Shown piece by piece: positions 6,573 through 14,423 of a stretch of DNA of 34,208 bases (the first letter of the stretch is position 1; each line of letters begins with the position of its first letter). The position numbers and the translations under genes are program-made. The DNA is from Candidatus Borrarchaeum yapensis. Its GTDB lineage: Archaea > Asgardarchaeota > Sifarchaeia > Borrarchaeales > Borrarchaeaceae. The DNA lies in NCBI GenBank assembly GCA_016840515.1, contig JAEOSF010000040.1:1-34208 (forward strand), read 5' to 3'. The notes beneath the pieces were generated by a model. The model saw nothing but the letters and a program-made list of their open reading frames with translations, ran no database searches and was not told the origin of the DNA.

Positions 6573-7745
6573 TCAATTTTGTTGTAGAGACTGCAATACA
6601 AGATCCACTAAGTCTATAATTTTTATTGGCAGATTATATTCTTTTGCTGCAGAGGAGAATGTTGCAAAACATGCAGGACAGCAGGTAACTAGTGCTTCAA
6701 CTCCGAGATCTAACGCAGTTTCTAATCTATGCTTAGCAATTTTTGTTGATAAATTTGCGTCTATGGACATTACACCACCTCCACCACCACAGCATTTAGT
6801 TATCGCATCTTCTGGATTTTCCACAAGATTAATGCCGGGAATTGCTTTCAAAATCCTTCTTGGTTGATCATATATAGCAAAATGAATCAATTCACAAGGA
6901 TCGTGATACATTATTGAAAGTTGAATTTCTGGTTGAAAATGTATCTTGCCATTGTCTAGAAATTCTGCCAACAGTTCTGTAATATGTATTACTTCAAAGT
7001 CTAGTTCTTTTCCCAATAATTTGGGATATTCACGTTTTAGCATGCTTAAGCATCCTGGACAAGAAGTGACCACTTTTTTAGCACCGGTTTCCTGGATTTT
7101 AGTAACATTGTATTGTGCTAATTCTTTAGTAGTTTCTTCGTCTCCAAAGAAAAATGAAAGACTTCCACAGCATCGTTCATCAGATCCAAGTGTGGTAAAA
7201 TTAGCATTTAATGCTTTTAGTATTTGTGCCGTTGTACGTGCGTTTTTTCGATAATACGCAGGCATACACCCTAAGAAATAAACTATGGCCGCAGTTTCTG
7301 GCAATTCTATGTCTTGTCCAATTTCCCATATAGTTCTTTCTTCAGGCAAATTTCCGAGTGGATTATAGTTTTCTTGTATTTTTTGGCAAAGTACATCAAC
7401 TGTTTGTAGTGTATCGCTTTCAAAGGGTATATTTTCTCGCTTAATATTAAAAAGATCCTTTCGGGATGCTAAAAATATCTCTCCAAGAGAAATGCCAGCA
7501 AGACAATCCTTTTCACATTCACCGCAGAATGTACACTGATAGAGCGATTTTATTGTTTTTTCTGTTAATGTCCCAAAGCCATCCAACAGACCTCTTAAGA
7601 GCAGCATTTTTCCTCGAGGTGATGCGGATTCCCACAGAATTTCTTTCGCTATTACGCAGTCCGCTTTACAAAAGGCACATTTTACACATTCAGTGATTTT
7701 ATCCCGCATGGTACTTAAGTTTGGGAACTTCTTTTCTTGATTCAA
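6573..7745 (-). CDS. GlcF/HdrD-like Fe-S (CCG-domain) subunit of a 2-hydroxyacid dehydrogenase, module 1
   Basis: A 390-residue protein. The N-terminus holds two [4Fe-4S] ferredoxin motifs (Cys20/23/26/30 and Cys71/74/77/81). Two CCG domains follow: G-C-M-P...RCCG...CPGC, and D-P-C-E...KCCGGGGG...CPAC. This layout matches glycolate/lactate oxidase GlcF and the HdrD subunit of heterodisulfide reductase. It probably takes electrons from the FAD subunit encoded 13 bases upstream and passes them to a quinone, thiol or Hdr partner. The start is TTG at 7745 with an SD (AGAGGA) six bases upstream; an ATG 12 codons in is the fallback. It is the last gene of the four-gene operon glcD2-glcF2-glcD1-glcF1. 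There is no membrane anchor or cytochrome gene. Confidence 0.88.
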   Translation of the reverse strand: MNQEKKFPNLSTMRDKITECVKCAFCKADCVIAKEILWESASPRGKMLLLRGLLDGFGTLTEKTIKSLYQCTFCGECEKDCLAGISLGEIFLASRKDLFNIKRENIPFESDTLQTVDVLCQKIQENYNPLGNLPEERTIWEIGQDIELPETAAIVYFLGCMPAYYRKNARTTAQILKALNANFTTLGSDERCCGSLSFFFGDEETTKELAQYNVTKIQETGAKKVVTSCPGCLSMLKREYPKLLGKELDFEVIHITELLAEFLDNGKIHFQPEIQLSIMYHDPCELIHFAIYDQPRRILKAIPGINLVENPEDAITKCCGGGGGVMSIDANLSTKIAKHRLETALDLGVEALVTCCPACFATFSSAAKEYNLPIKIIDLVDLVLQSLQQN

Positions 7746-7758
7746 GTTGATTCCTCTA

Positions 7759-9162
7759 TTATTGCTTCTCCGCAGGGAATATTTTTCCTGGATTTAGTAT
7801 GGTTTTGGGGTCTAAAATCTGTTTAATCGCCTTCATTATGTTCAACGCGTGTTCACCATGCTCTAGTTCCATATATTTTATTTTTTCAATACCAACACCA
7901 TGCTCTGCAGTGACGGATCCGCCAAGTTCAATGGTTTTGTAGACGATTTCATCTGCAGCAGCAAATGCTTTTTTTGATTCCTCTTGATTAAAAGGGATTA
8001 AGTAGTGAATATTTCCATCTGCAGCATGGCCAACAATTGAAATTAGAAGCCCCTTTTCTTTTGCCACTTCTTGAATGTAACGAATAATTGATAGAACATG
8101 TTTCATTGGTACTATTAGATCGCCCAGTATCGTGGAGGTTCTAGACCGAATTGAAACCACAGTAGCTGCTTTTCTTGCCCTCCACATACGTTCTCTTTCC
8201 TTACCTTGAGCAGCCCAGGTAAGTTCGTTACAGTTGTGTTTTTGAGCTACCCATTCAATTAACTTTTTCTGGGCTTCGAGAGCTTCTGCAGAAAATTCGT
8301 GAATTTCAAAAATGACAAGTGCTTCTGCTTCAGGAACAAGTTGTTCTTTCTCCATCTCGTTAATTGCCTTTTGTGTTTGTAAATCTATTAATTCGATTCC
8401 TGCTGGTGTTAAAACCCTTCGGATTTCGTAAATAGCATCCATCGCATCAGTAAGATTTTGAAAGGGTGCGAAAGCGGTACTTATTTGCATTGGTTTTGGA
8501 ATTAAGCGTAAGGTTATCTCTGTTATAACTCCTAAGGTGCCTTCTGATCCCACAAAAAGATGAACTAAGTCATATCCCGAACTAGACTTAAGCACGGATT
8601 TTCCTGTTTTTATAATCGAACCGTTAGCTAGAACTACTTCCAATGCTAAGATATAGTCCTTAGTTGTTCCATATTTTAATGCCATTAGCCCGCTAGCATT
8701 GTTTCCAACCATTCCACCAATTGTGCAGACCGCTCCTGATGGCGGCTCAATTGGAAACCATAACCCAGCTTTTCTAGTTACTCGATTAAGATCCTCATAC
8801 ACAACCCCAGGTTCGACTACCGCAATCATACTTACTGGATCAAATTCAATAATTTTCTTCATACGCGTTAAATCGAGTAAAATACCTCCTTGAGCAATAC
8901 TGCCTCCGTGTGTAGCTGTACCCGCTCCTCTTGGGGTAATGGCTATGTTGTTCTCGTTAGCTATTGTTAAAATTTCAGCTATTTGGCGGGCGTTCTCTGG
9001 AAGAATTACCACATCTGGCTTTAGAAACACATCTATCATGAAGTCACTCGAATAACTTACAAGATCAGCATCATCAGTCGATATATATTGCCCGCCAACA
9101 ATTTCTGTTAATTTTTCGATGATAATGCTATCTAAGGGGCTTAATATAACCACATCCACCAT
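7759..9162 (-). CDS. GlcD-like FAD-binding 2-hydroxyacid (lactate/glycolate) dehydrogenase, module 1
   Basis: A 467-residue member of the vanillyl-alcohol-oxidase FAD family. The PP-loop region P-R-G-A-G-T-x-x-H-G-G is near residues 79-90. V-E-P-G-V, GGMVGNNASG and GSEGTLG-ITEITL follow, and the C-terminal H-A-A-D-G-N-x-H-Y and AEHGVG motifs bind substrate and flavin. Members oxidise D-lactate, glycolate or longer 2-hydroxyacids. The exact substrate is not fixed by sequence. The ATG overlaps the stop of the preceding GlcF-like gene by one base (TAATG), indicating translational coupling. With the GlcF-like subunit 13 bases downstream it should form a two-subunit dehydrogenase. Length is typical (about 460). 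Confidence 0.9.
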   Translation of the reverse strand: MVDVVILSPLDSIIIEKLTEIVGGQYISTDDADLVSYSSDFMIDVFLKPDVVILPENARQIAEILTIANENNIAITPRGAGTATHGGSIAQGGILLDLTRMKKIIEFDPVSMIAVVEPGVVYEDLNRVTRKAGLWFPIEPPSGAVCTIGGMVGNNASGLMALKYGTTKDYILALEVVLANGSIIKTGKSVLKSSSGYDLVHLFVGSEGTLGVITEITLRLIPKPMQISTAFAPFQNLTDAMDAIYEIRRVLTPAGIELIDLQTQKAINEMEKEQLVPEAEALVIFEIHEFSAEALEAQKKLIEWVAQKHNCNELTWAAQGKERERMWRARKAATVVSIRSRTSTILGDLIVPMKHVLSIIRYIQEVAKEKGLLISIVGHAADGNIHYLIPFNQEESKKAFAAADEIVYKTIELGGSVTAEHGVGIEKIKYMELEHGEHALNIMKAIKQILDPKTILNPGKIFPAEKQ

Positions 9163-10322
9163 TAATGCAGACCTATAGAATCGCCTACTAATTGGCTTAT
9201 GTCCAAGATCTTTACTTTCATATTATATTTGTCTTTTGAGATTGTGAAGTTCAATTGACAAGCTGGACATGCAGTGACAACTGCTTGAATACTTCGCTCT
9301 ATGGCTTCGTTCAGCCTTAATTGAGCTATTTGGCTTGCCAGATTTGGATTACTTATTGTAAGACCTCCTCCACCGCCACAACATTTTGCCTCATCTCTAT
9401 TTTTTTCAAATTCTTCCAAATGGACTCCTGGTATGGATTCTATAATTTTTCGTGGCGCTTCGTATATCCCGCAGTGCCGGCCAAGTTCGCATGGATCATG
9501 ATAGAGAACATGTAGTTTATCAATTCCATTCTTTTTAAAAACAAGTCTACCTGCATCAATGTATTCTGCAAGTAATTCAGTGATGTGAAGCACTTCGAAA
9601 TTGAGTTTTCCAACTAATTTGGGATATATTTGTTTCAATGCTCGATAACATCCTGGACAAGCTGTAACTACTCTGCAAGCGCCCGTTTCTTCGATCTTTG
9701 AAACATTGTATTCACAAAAACGCCTTGTTGTATCCATATCTCCAAGAAGATATGCAGGTGATCCACAGCATTCCTCATCTCCAAGAATTGCGAAATCGAC
9801 CTTTAGTTTTTGTAAGATGTTGAATGAACGCATAGTACTTTTATGCGGTATTGAGTGATAATTAGCATAACAGCCTTTGAAAAAGAGAAGATCCGCACTT
9901 TTAGGGAATTCCTTGTCTGGATTAAACCCTAATATATCCAGATCTTCTTTGGAAAGGTCAAAAACATTTCCACTATCTTTTATAGTCCTTATAAGAGAAT
10001 TAACACTTTCTGGAGCCTTTCCTAGTTCATATAAGTCACGTCTTCCAGCAGCCAAAACATCTGTAACTTTTATTCCAGCAATACAAGTATTATCACAATT
10101 TGAGCACATTGTACAGGTGTATAAACTATCCCTTACTTTTTCAGTTAAGATTCCCTGGTCTCTTAACAGACTTCTCAGAATCAACATTTTGCCTCTTGGT
10201 GAAAAACTTTCCCAGAATATTTGCTCGCTTACGGGACAGTTGCCTTTACAAAAACTGCACTTGAAGCACGTATCTAGGCTTTCTTTTGCCTGTATCAGAT
10301 TTTTAAAAGAAATTTCCGACAT
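9162..10322 (-). CDS. GlcF/HdrD-like Fe-S (CCG-domain) subunit, module 2
   Basis: A 386-residue paralogue of the 6573-7745 protein with the same order: two ferredoxin motifs (Cys19/22/25/29, then C-T-M-C-S-N-C-D-N-T-C), then two complete CCG domains (F-K-G-C...ECCG...CPGC; D-P-C-E-L-G-R-H...KCCGGGGG...CPAC). I chose the ATG at 10322 because GAGGG stands nine bases upstream. A longer frame from TTG 10346 would overlap the stop of the preceding gene. It is the electron-accepting partner of the GlcD-like protein encoded just upstream. The fused HdrC-plus-HdrB-like build means it could hand electrons to a thiol or disulfide, or to the Hdr system encoded 10 kb away; the latter is inference. Confidence 0.88.
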   Translation of the reverse strand: MSEISFKNLIQAKESLDTCFKCSFCKGNCPVSEQIFWESFSPRGKMLILRSLLRDQGILTEKVRDSLYTCTMCSNCDNTCIAGIKVTDVLAAGRRDLYELGKAPESVNSLIRTIKDSGNVFDLSKEDLDILGFNPDKEFPKSADLLFFKGCYANYHSIPHKSTMRSFNILQKLKVDFAILGDEECCGSPAYLLGDMDTTRRFCEYNVSKIEETGACRVVTACPGCYRALKQIYPKLVGKLNFEVLHITELLAEYIDAGRLVFKKNGIDKLHVLYHDPCELGRHCGIYEAPRKIIESIPGVHLEEFEKNRDEAKCCGGGGGLTISNPNLASQIAQLRLNEAIERSIQAVVTACPACQLNFTISKDKYNMKVKILDISQLVGDSIGLH

Positions 10323-10335
10323 GTTAAAGCCCTCT

Positions 10336-11751
10336 TTATTCACCAAATATGGTACCTGGCGACAATATATTGTTAGGATCGAATAGCTGTTTTATTGCAA
10401 GCATAACTTCGTAACTCTCTCCATGTTCAGGTTTCATGTACTTCATTCTATGTTGGCCAATTCCATGTTCTCCTGAAACTGATCCGCCTAATTCAATTGT
10501 CTTATGGACTATTTCATCCTCTAAGGCTTCCAAACGTTTTAATTCATCTTCATCGTTTATATTATAAGGAATCAAGTAATGAGCATTCCCATCTGCTGCA
10601 TGGGCAATGATATAGACCTTTATTCCGTATTTTTTACCGGCATCTTGCATAATACGAATAAGATCGGGTAATTGGGACGGAGGTAAAATACAATCCCCAA
10701 TAAGTATCGTTGGCTTATCGCGCACGAGGGTAACTAAAACTGATTTTCTTGCGAACCACATTTTTTCTCTTTCTTCTTCATTTTTTGCCCATATGATTTC
10801 TTTACATCCATGTTTCTCTGCAATCTCTTGAAGTACGATCTTATCTGCCTCAATTTGAGCAGGATCACGTCCATCTAATTCGAATAACAAGAGACCTTCC
10901 GCTTCTGGAAAAGAAGCCTCGCTGAGTTTACCTCCATATTTTTTGGCAAGTTTATTTGTGGCTTTTTGTGTAGGCAAATCAACAATTTCCAAGCCTGCAG
11001 GATTTATTCCACTTTTTACAATCTCAGCAACAGCTCTTGCACTCTCCTCAAGGCTATCAAAAAGACCATAAGCCGTAGCAAAATATTTAGGGATTGGTTT
11101 TAACTTAAGCGTGATTTCTGTAACTATCCCTAAAGTTCCTTCCGAACCTACAAAGAGATGTACTAAATCATATCCTGATGACGTCTTATAGACCGGTTTT
11201 CCAAAACGAACTATTCTTCCATCTGCTAAGACTACCTCTAAAGCAATAACATAGTCCGTTGTTGCGCCATATTTCGCACTTCGTAATCCCGATGAATTAC
11301 TTGCCACCATCCCGCCCAGTGTCGCCACAGACTCAGTTGGAACAGTTGGAGGAAAAACTAGATCAACCCTTTTTGCTTCATAATTCAATTTTTCACAAAT
11401 CACACCTGGCTCAACAACAGCCATTAAATTGTCAGCGTCAATTTTTTTGATCTGATTCATTCTTCTAAGTTCAATAATGATTCCTCCTCTCCATGCAACA
11501 CAACCACCAAGTTCTGAGGTCCCACCTCCTCGTGGAATGACAGGAATCTTCTCTTTGTTCGCCAATTTAAGAATCTCTGAAATTTGTTGTGCATTTTCTG
11601 GCATTACAACACAATCGGGCTTCTTGAATGCACTAGAAAGGACATCACTCGAATAGGCTACTAAATCGGCGTCATCCGTAGTTAAGTAATCGTCTCCAAC
11701 AATTTTGGCTAATTCTCTAATTATTTCTTCGTCCATCTCTTCTTGCCCCAT
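10336..11751 (-). CDS. GlcD-like FAD-binding 2-hydroxyacid dehydrogenase, module 2
   Basis: A 471-residue VAO-family flavoprotein with P-R-G-G-G-T-S-E-L-G-G, VEPGVICEKLN, GGMVASNSSGLRSAKYG, GSEGTLGIVTEITL, HAADGNAHY and GEHGIG-HRMKYM motifs. It is a paralogue of the 7759-9162 protein, so this operon carries two diverged dehydrogenase modules, probably for different 2-hydroxyacids. The start is ATG 11751; a TTG at 11766 would add five residues. No SD is seen. It is the first gene of the operon, with a TATA-like box at 11814-11823. The TnpB element lies immediately upstream and may have altered this promoter. Confidence 0.9.
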   Translation of the reverse strand: MGQEEMDEEIIRELAKIVGDDYLTTDDADLVAYSSDVLSSAFKKPDCVVMPENAQQISEILKLANKEKIPVIPRGGGTSELGGCVAWRGGIIIELRRMNQIKKIDADNLMAVVEPGVICEKLNYEAKRVDLVFPPTVPTESVATLGGMVASNSSGLRSAKYGATTDYVIALEVVLADGRIVRFGKPVYKTSSGYDLVHLFVGSEGTLGIVTEITLKLKPIPKYFATAYGLFDSLEESARAVAEIVKSGINPAGLEIVDLPTQKATNKLAKKYGGKLSEASFPEAEGLLLFELDGRDPAQIEADKIVLQEIAEKHGCKEIIWAKNEEEREKMWFARKSVLVTLVRDKPTILIGDCILPPSQLPDLIRIMQDAGKKYGIKVYIIAHAADGNAHYLIPYNINDEDELKRLEALEDEIVHKTIELGGSVSGEHGIGQHRMKYMKPEHGESYEVMLAIKQLFDPNNILSPGTIFGE

Positions 11752-11813
11752 ATTTGAAGTATTCAAAATAAGTGATATGAGTTGCTGGGCAATACATTAT
11801 TAGAAAAATTGCA

Positions 11814-11823
11814 CTTTTATAAC
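11814..11823 (-). promoter_or_regulatory. TATA box of the GlcD/GlcF operon
   Basis: On the minus strand GTTATAAAAG lies about 65 bases before the ATG at 11751, predicting a start near 11790. It abuts the presumed left end of the TnpB element. Confidence 0.4.
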
Positions 11824-11910
11824 TTAGCCTGGAGAGAAGACCGTCCAACTTCTTGGGTGGATGAATCGCCTGTCGTTTACCGGGTTTACTTTCACGGTAG
11901 TGTCTCCCAG

Positions 11911-11918
11911 TTTAAATA
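11911..11918 (+). promoter_or_regulatory. TATA box of tnpB
   Basis: TTTAAATA is centred about 27 bases before the ATG at 11942, so transcription would begin at or next to the start codon. This suits a leaderless mRNA and explains the lack of an SD. Confidence 0.5.
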
Positions 11919-11941
11919 GTAGTTTGCGGATACTAGCTACT

Positions 11942-13081
11942 ATGAACCGCACCTATAAATTTCGCTTGTATCCCAGCACATCGCAACAGGCTACCCTAAC
12001 GCAATGGCTTACTACCTGCCGTATGTTGTATAATAACTCACTTGCTGAGCGTAGAGACGCATGGACAACCGAACAACGGTCGGTTACCTATACCGAGCAA
12101 GCCAACCAACTCACAGACGCCAAACAGACCAACCCGTTTTTGACAGCGGTTCACTCACAGGTACTGCAAGACGTGCTGAGACGACTGGATAAGACCTTCC
12201 AGCACTTTTTTCAACGCATTAAAAAAGGGGAAAAGACAGGATACCCACGCTTTAAAGGGAAAAACAGGTATGACTCCTTTACCTATCCTCAAAGTGGTTT
12301 TGTTCTTGAAAAGAAGAAACTCCGCCTCTCGAAAATCGGGTGTATCACTATTAAACTCCACCGCCAGATACCTGTCGAAGGCGTGATCAAGACCTGTACC
12401 ATTACACGTGATGTTGACCACTGGTATGCCTGTTTTTCGGTAGAACTCCCCGTTCTTCACTCTCAGAAAGAAATAAAGAACGCAATAGGTGTGGATGTCG
12501 GGCTGAAGAGTTTACTGACGTTACATACTGGAGACACCATCGATAACCCACGCTGGTTCAGAAATTCGGAGAACAAATTAGCCAAAGAGCAGCGAAGGAA
12601 AGATAGAAAGGTGAAGGGGTCACATAACCGTCACAAACAGAACACAAAGGTGGCACAAGTACACAGAAAAATACGCAATCAACGGAAGGACTTTCATCAC
12701 AAACTCAGTAGGAAACTGGTCGATACCTATGACCTGATTGTGTATGAGAACCTCACGATCACCAACATGGTGAAGAATCACCATTTAGCTAAGTCGATTA
12801 GTGATGCTGGCTGGGGACAACTCATGTGTTTTACCGAGTATAAAGCGGAGGAAGCTGGTACTCTGGTAGAATATGTGGGTGCCTATGATAGCACACAACG
12901 GTGTAGTCGGTGTGGAAAGCGTGTGCCGAAAACGCTGGCAACACGAATCCACAGGTGTCCGTACTGTGGACTGGTGTTAGCAAGAGATCATAATTCAGCC
13001 ATCACGATTTTACACCGATCGACTCACTATTTAGAAGCACGATCATTATCAGGGCAGGAACTGCCCGTTGAGCCTGTTTGA
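11942..13081 (+). CDS. tnpB: TnpB RNA-guided nuclease of an IS605-group element
   Basis: A 379-residue intact TnpB. The N-terminus MNRTYKFRLYP is the family hallmark and decides the start; 27 further in-frame codons from 11861 do not belong to it. The RuvC-like catalytic residues are Asp185 (GVDVGLKSLLTL), Glu269 (VYENLTI) and Asp349 (ARDHNSA). A CxxC...CxxC zinc finger (Cys321/324/339/342) sits before the last. TnpB proteins cut DNA next to a target-adjacent motif, guided by an omega RNA transcribed from the element's right end, and help keep the element after TnpA-mediated excision. No tnpA is in the window, so movement would need one in trans. All motifs are intact, so the nuclease is probably functional. 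Confidence 0.93.
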   Translation: MNRTYKFRLYPSTSQQATLTQWLTTCRMLYNNSLAERRDAWTTEQRSVTYTEQANQLTDAKQTNPFLTAVHSQVLQDVLRRLDKTFQHFFQRIKKGEKTGYPRFKGKNRYDSFTYPQSGFVLEKKKLRLSKIGCITIKLHRQIPVEGVIKTCTITRDVDHWYACFSVELPVLHSQKEIKNAIGVDVGLKSLLTLHTGDTIDNPRWFRNSENKLAKEQRRKDRKVKGSHNRHKQNTKVAQVHRKIRNQRKDFHHKLSRKLVDTYDLIVYENLTITNMVKNHHLAKSISDAGWGQLMCFTEYKAEEAGTLVEYVGAYDSTQRCSRCGKRVPKTLATRIHRCPYCGLVLARDHNSAITILHRSTHYLEARSLSGQELPVEPV

Positions 13082-13104
13082 CATGTCCCGTTGGGGAATG
13101 GATG

Positions 13105-13142
13105 ATTCAGGAAGCCGCCCTACTTGTAGGGTGGTAGTTCAC
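13105..13142 (+). ncRNA. Right-end hairpin, putative 3' end of the TnpB omega RNA scaffold
   Basis: Stem CCGCCCTA (13115-13122) pairs fully with TAGGGTGG (13127-13134), one G-T pair included, around loop CTTG, then TAGTTCAC. In IS605 elements the omega RNA ends at the right end and the adjoining flank becomes the guide. Here the guide would begin at 13143 (ATTCTTTGAATTAAGC). The 5' end of the RNA, probably within tnpB, is not determined. Confidence 0.5.
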
Positions 13143-13241
13143 ATTCTTTGAATTAAGCGAATCAAGGAAAAAATAGTTGTACATTTCTTTAGAAAAATAC
13201 TCAGGATTGAAAAAAGGAGATTATTCATACTTTATAGGCTT

Positions 13242-13481
13242 CTAACAGCTGGCGCATATGCAGGTAGCGGTATCAAGGACGCCTCGGACTTTTCGCAGTC
13301 TATTAAATATAAAGCTGTCTAAATCTTCAGGATTTTTGACTTCAACTTTCACTATTAGATCAAATGCACCGTAAATGAGAAACGCTTCTTCAACGAATTC
13401 ATCCTCTCTAATTTCATTTAGTAAATCCATTCCAGACTCTTCCGGACTTAGTTTTGCAAGGATAAAAGCAGTCATTGTCAT
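13242..13481 (-). CDS. Stand-alone Lrp/AsnC ligand-binding (RAM/SLAC) domain protein
   Basis: A 79-residue protein equal to the C-terminal effector domain of Lrp/AsnC regulators: A-F-I-L-A-K-L, then a helix, V-E-E-A-F-L-I-Y-G-A-F-D-L-I-V-K-V, then a helix and the R-K-V-R-G-V-L-D-T-A-T strand. There is no DNA-binding domain. Such small proteins form oligomers that bind amino acids and can modulate full-length Lrp proteins or enzymes. The ATG has an SD (GAGGTGA) nine bases upstream. Its promoter has a perfect palindrome immediately before the TATA box, the arrangement also seen at the hdr operon, so the two may share a regulator. It could instead be a metabolic-enzyme activator; the ligand is unknown. 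Confidence 0.85.
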   Translation of the reverse strand: MTMTAFILAKLSPEESGMDLLNEIREDEFVEEAFLIYGAFDLIVKVEVKNPEDLDSFIFNRLRKVRGVLDTATCICASC

Positions 13482-13578
13482 CGTGAAAACTCACCTCATA
13501 ATATATGTCTTTAATTTCTAAGTGTAACTATTTTATAAAATGAAGTGTTTAAAATTCTTTTCCCATCCCACTTCCGCA

Positions 13579-13600
13579 ATTTATAATGATCGTTAACGAT
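13579..13600 (-). promoter_or_regulatory. Palindromic operator plus TATA box upstream of the Lrp-like gene
   Basis: ATCGTTAACGAT (13589-13600) is a perfect 12-base palindrome. On the minus strand it is followed after two bases by TTATAAAT (13586-13579), a TATA box. The palindrome therefore occupies the BRE/TFB position. The matching ATCATTAATGAT at 20201-20212 has the same placement at the hdr promoter. Confidence 0.55.
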
Positions 13601-13630
13601 AGATCGTCAGGTGAAATTTAAAGTTTGAAA

Positions 13631-14080
13631 TTAATCAGTTTTACTTATTCGTTTAATCTCATTTGTAATCCATTCAATGAACTCAGGTGTATCTCCTTTC
13701 ATTAAACTTGTTAATTCTTCTTCAAAAGAAGTGGGGTTAGTGGGGGTAAGTTTAATGCACCAGCCTATTGTATATGGTGCATTAATAACAACTAAAGCAT
13801 CCATCATTACTTTTCGATTTCTCTTTTCAATCGTTCCAGAAAATGGTGAATACAAGATGTTAGTACCTTTTGCTGAATCCAATGCTCCGAATGGCTTATC
13901 ACATTGAATTTGACTACCTTCTTTCTGAAACAATTCAATTAAAACCACTTCATCTGCATTTTTAATTGCGAAATCGGTTAATCCAAGGGTTAAAGATTCA
14001 TTAGAGTCTACTTTAACCCAAATATGTTTTTTGGAGTAGTATAACTCGTTAGGAAAATCGTATCCTTGTATCAAACCCAT
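13631..14080 (-). CDS. GcvH-like lipoyl carrier protein
   Basis: A 149-residue protein of the glycine-cleavage H family. Y-Y-S-K-K-H-I-W-V-K-V (14-24), G-L-T-D-F-A, V-V-L-I-E-L, and G-A-L-D-S-A-K-G-T-N-I-L-Y-S-P-F-S-G align position by position with GcvH. This places Lys71 at the lipoylated lysine. The usual P-Y-x-x-G-W-x-I-K-L segment (103-112) is present. The C-terminal 35 residues are an acidic helical tail as in GcvH. No gcvT, gcvP or lipoate ligase gene is near, so it is an orphan here. It may serve a distant glycine cleavage system or another lipoate-dependent pathway. Lipoyl carriers are known to work with sulfur-oxidising Hdr-like complexes, but the hdr genes in this window are of the other (methanogen-like) type. 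The ATG follows GGAAGGA. Confidence 0.82.
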   Translation of the reverse strand: MGLIQGYDFPNELYYSKKHIWVKVDSNESLTLGLTDFAIKNADEVVLIELFQKEGSQIQCDKPFGALDSAKGTNILYSPFSGTIEKRNRKVMMDALVVINAPYTIGWCIKLTPTNPTSFEEELTSLMKGDTPEFIEWITNEIKRISKTD

Positions 14081-14423
14081 GTTTTTCCTTCCATTTCAAT
14101 TTGAATACAAAATCAGTAGATATAAGAATTGATGTGGCTTACACTACATTCCATCCATAATATATATGAAACTTTATATTGCTCAACCAAATATGTGATC
14201 ACATACTTAAAATCTTCCTTGAATATGACAAGATGACTTAATATTGTGTAATTTGCAAATAAACAAATAAACTAAGACTTCATTGCGAGAGTGATGATTT
14301 TTCGACCGTTCTCTTAATAGAATTAATACATGAAGATTCTAGAACAGAATGGCGGAAATACTTTCCAGAAAACCTAAAAAAGGGGTTTTCATAATATTAC
14401 TTAAGTAAAGCTAGGGGATTCTA
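14081..14423. other. Divergent intergenic region, nothing recognisable
   Basis: These 343 AT-rich bases separate the divergent GcvH-like and longin-like genes. I find no RNA gene, repeat or open frame with support. Weak TATA-like stretches (for example around 14390) and the SD AGGGGAT at 14413-14419 are the only features near the plus-strand start. Confidence 0.4.

Larger units (their letters stand above)
11824..13142 (+). mobile_element. TnpB-only IS605-group insertion element (left boundary approximate)
   Basis: The element holds an intact tnpB and no tnpA. The right end is well defined by the hairpin at 13115-13134 followed by TAGTTCAC ending at 13142, which recurs in the solitary copy at 4011-4050. 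The left boundary is not certain. A short imperfect hairpin (TCCAAC...GGGTGGA, about 11849-11868) suggests it lies near 11824-11845. Base composition is visibly richer in G+C than the flanking genes, consistent with recent arrival. It sits between the divergent promoter region of the GlcD/GlcF operon and the Lrp-like gene. Confidence 0.75.

Noticed and set aside
11861..11941. A longer TnpB N-terminus starting at 11861.
   Set aside because: TnpB proteins begin at the M-x-x-T-Y-K-F-R-L-Y-P segment (11942), and the TATA box at 11911-11918 lies inside the proposed extension.
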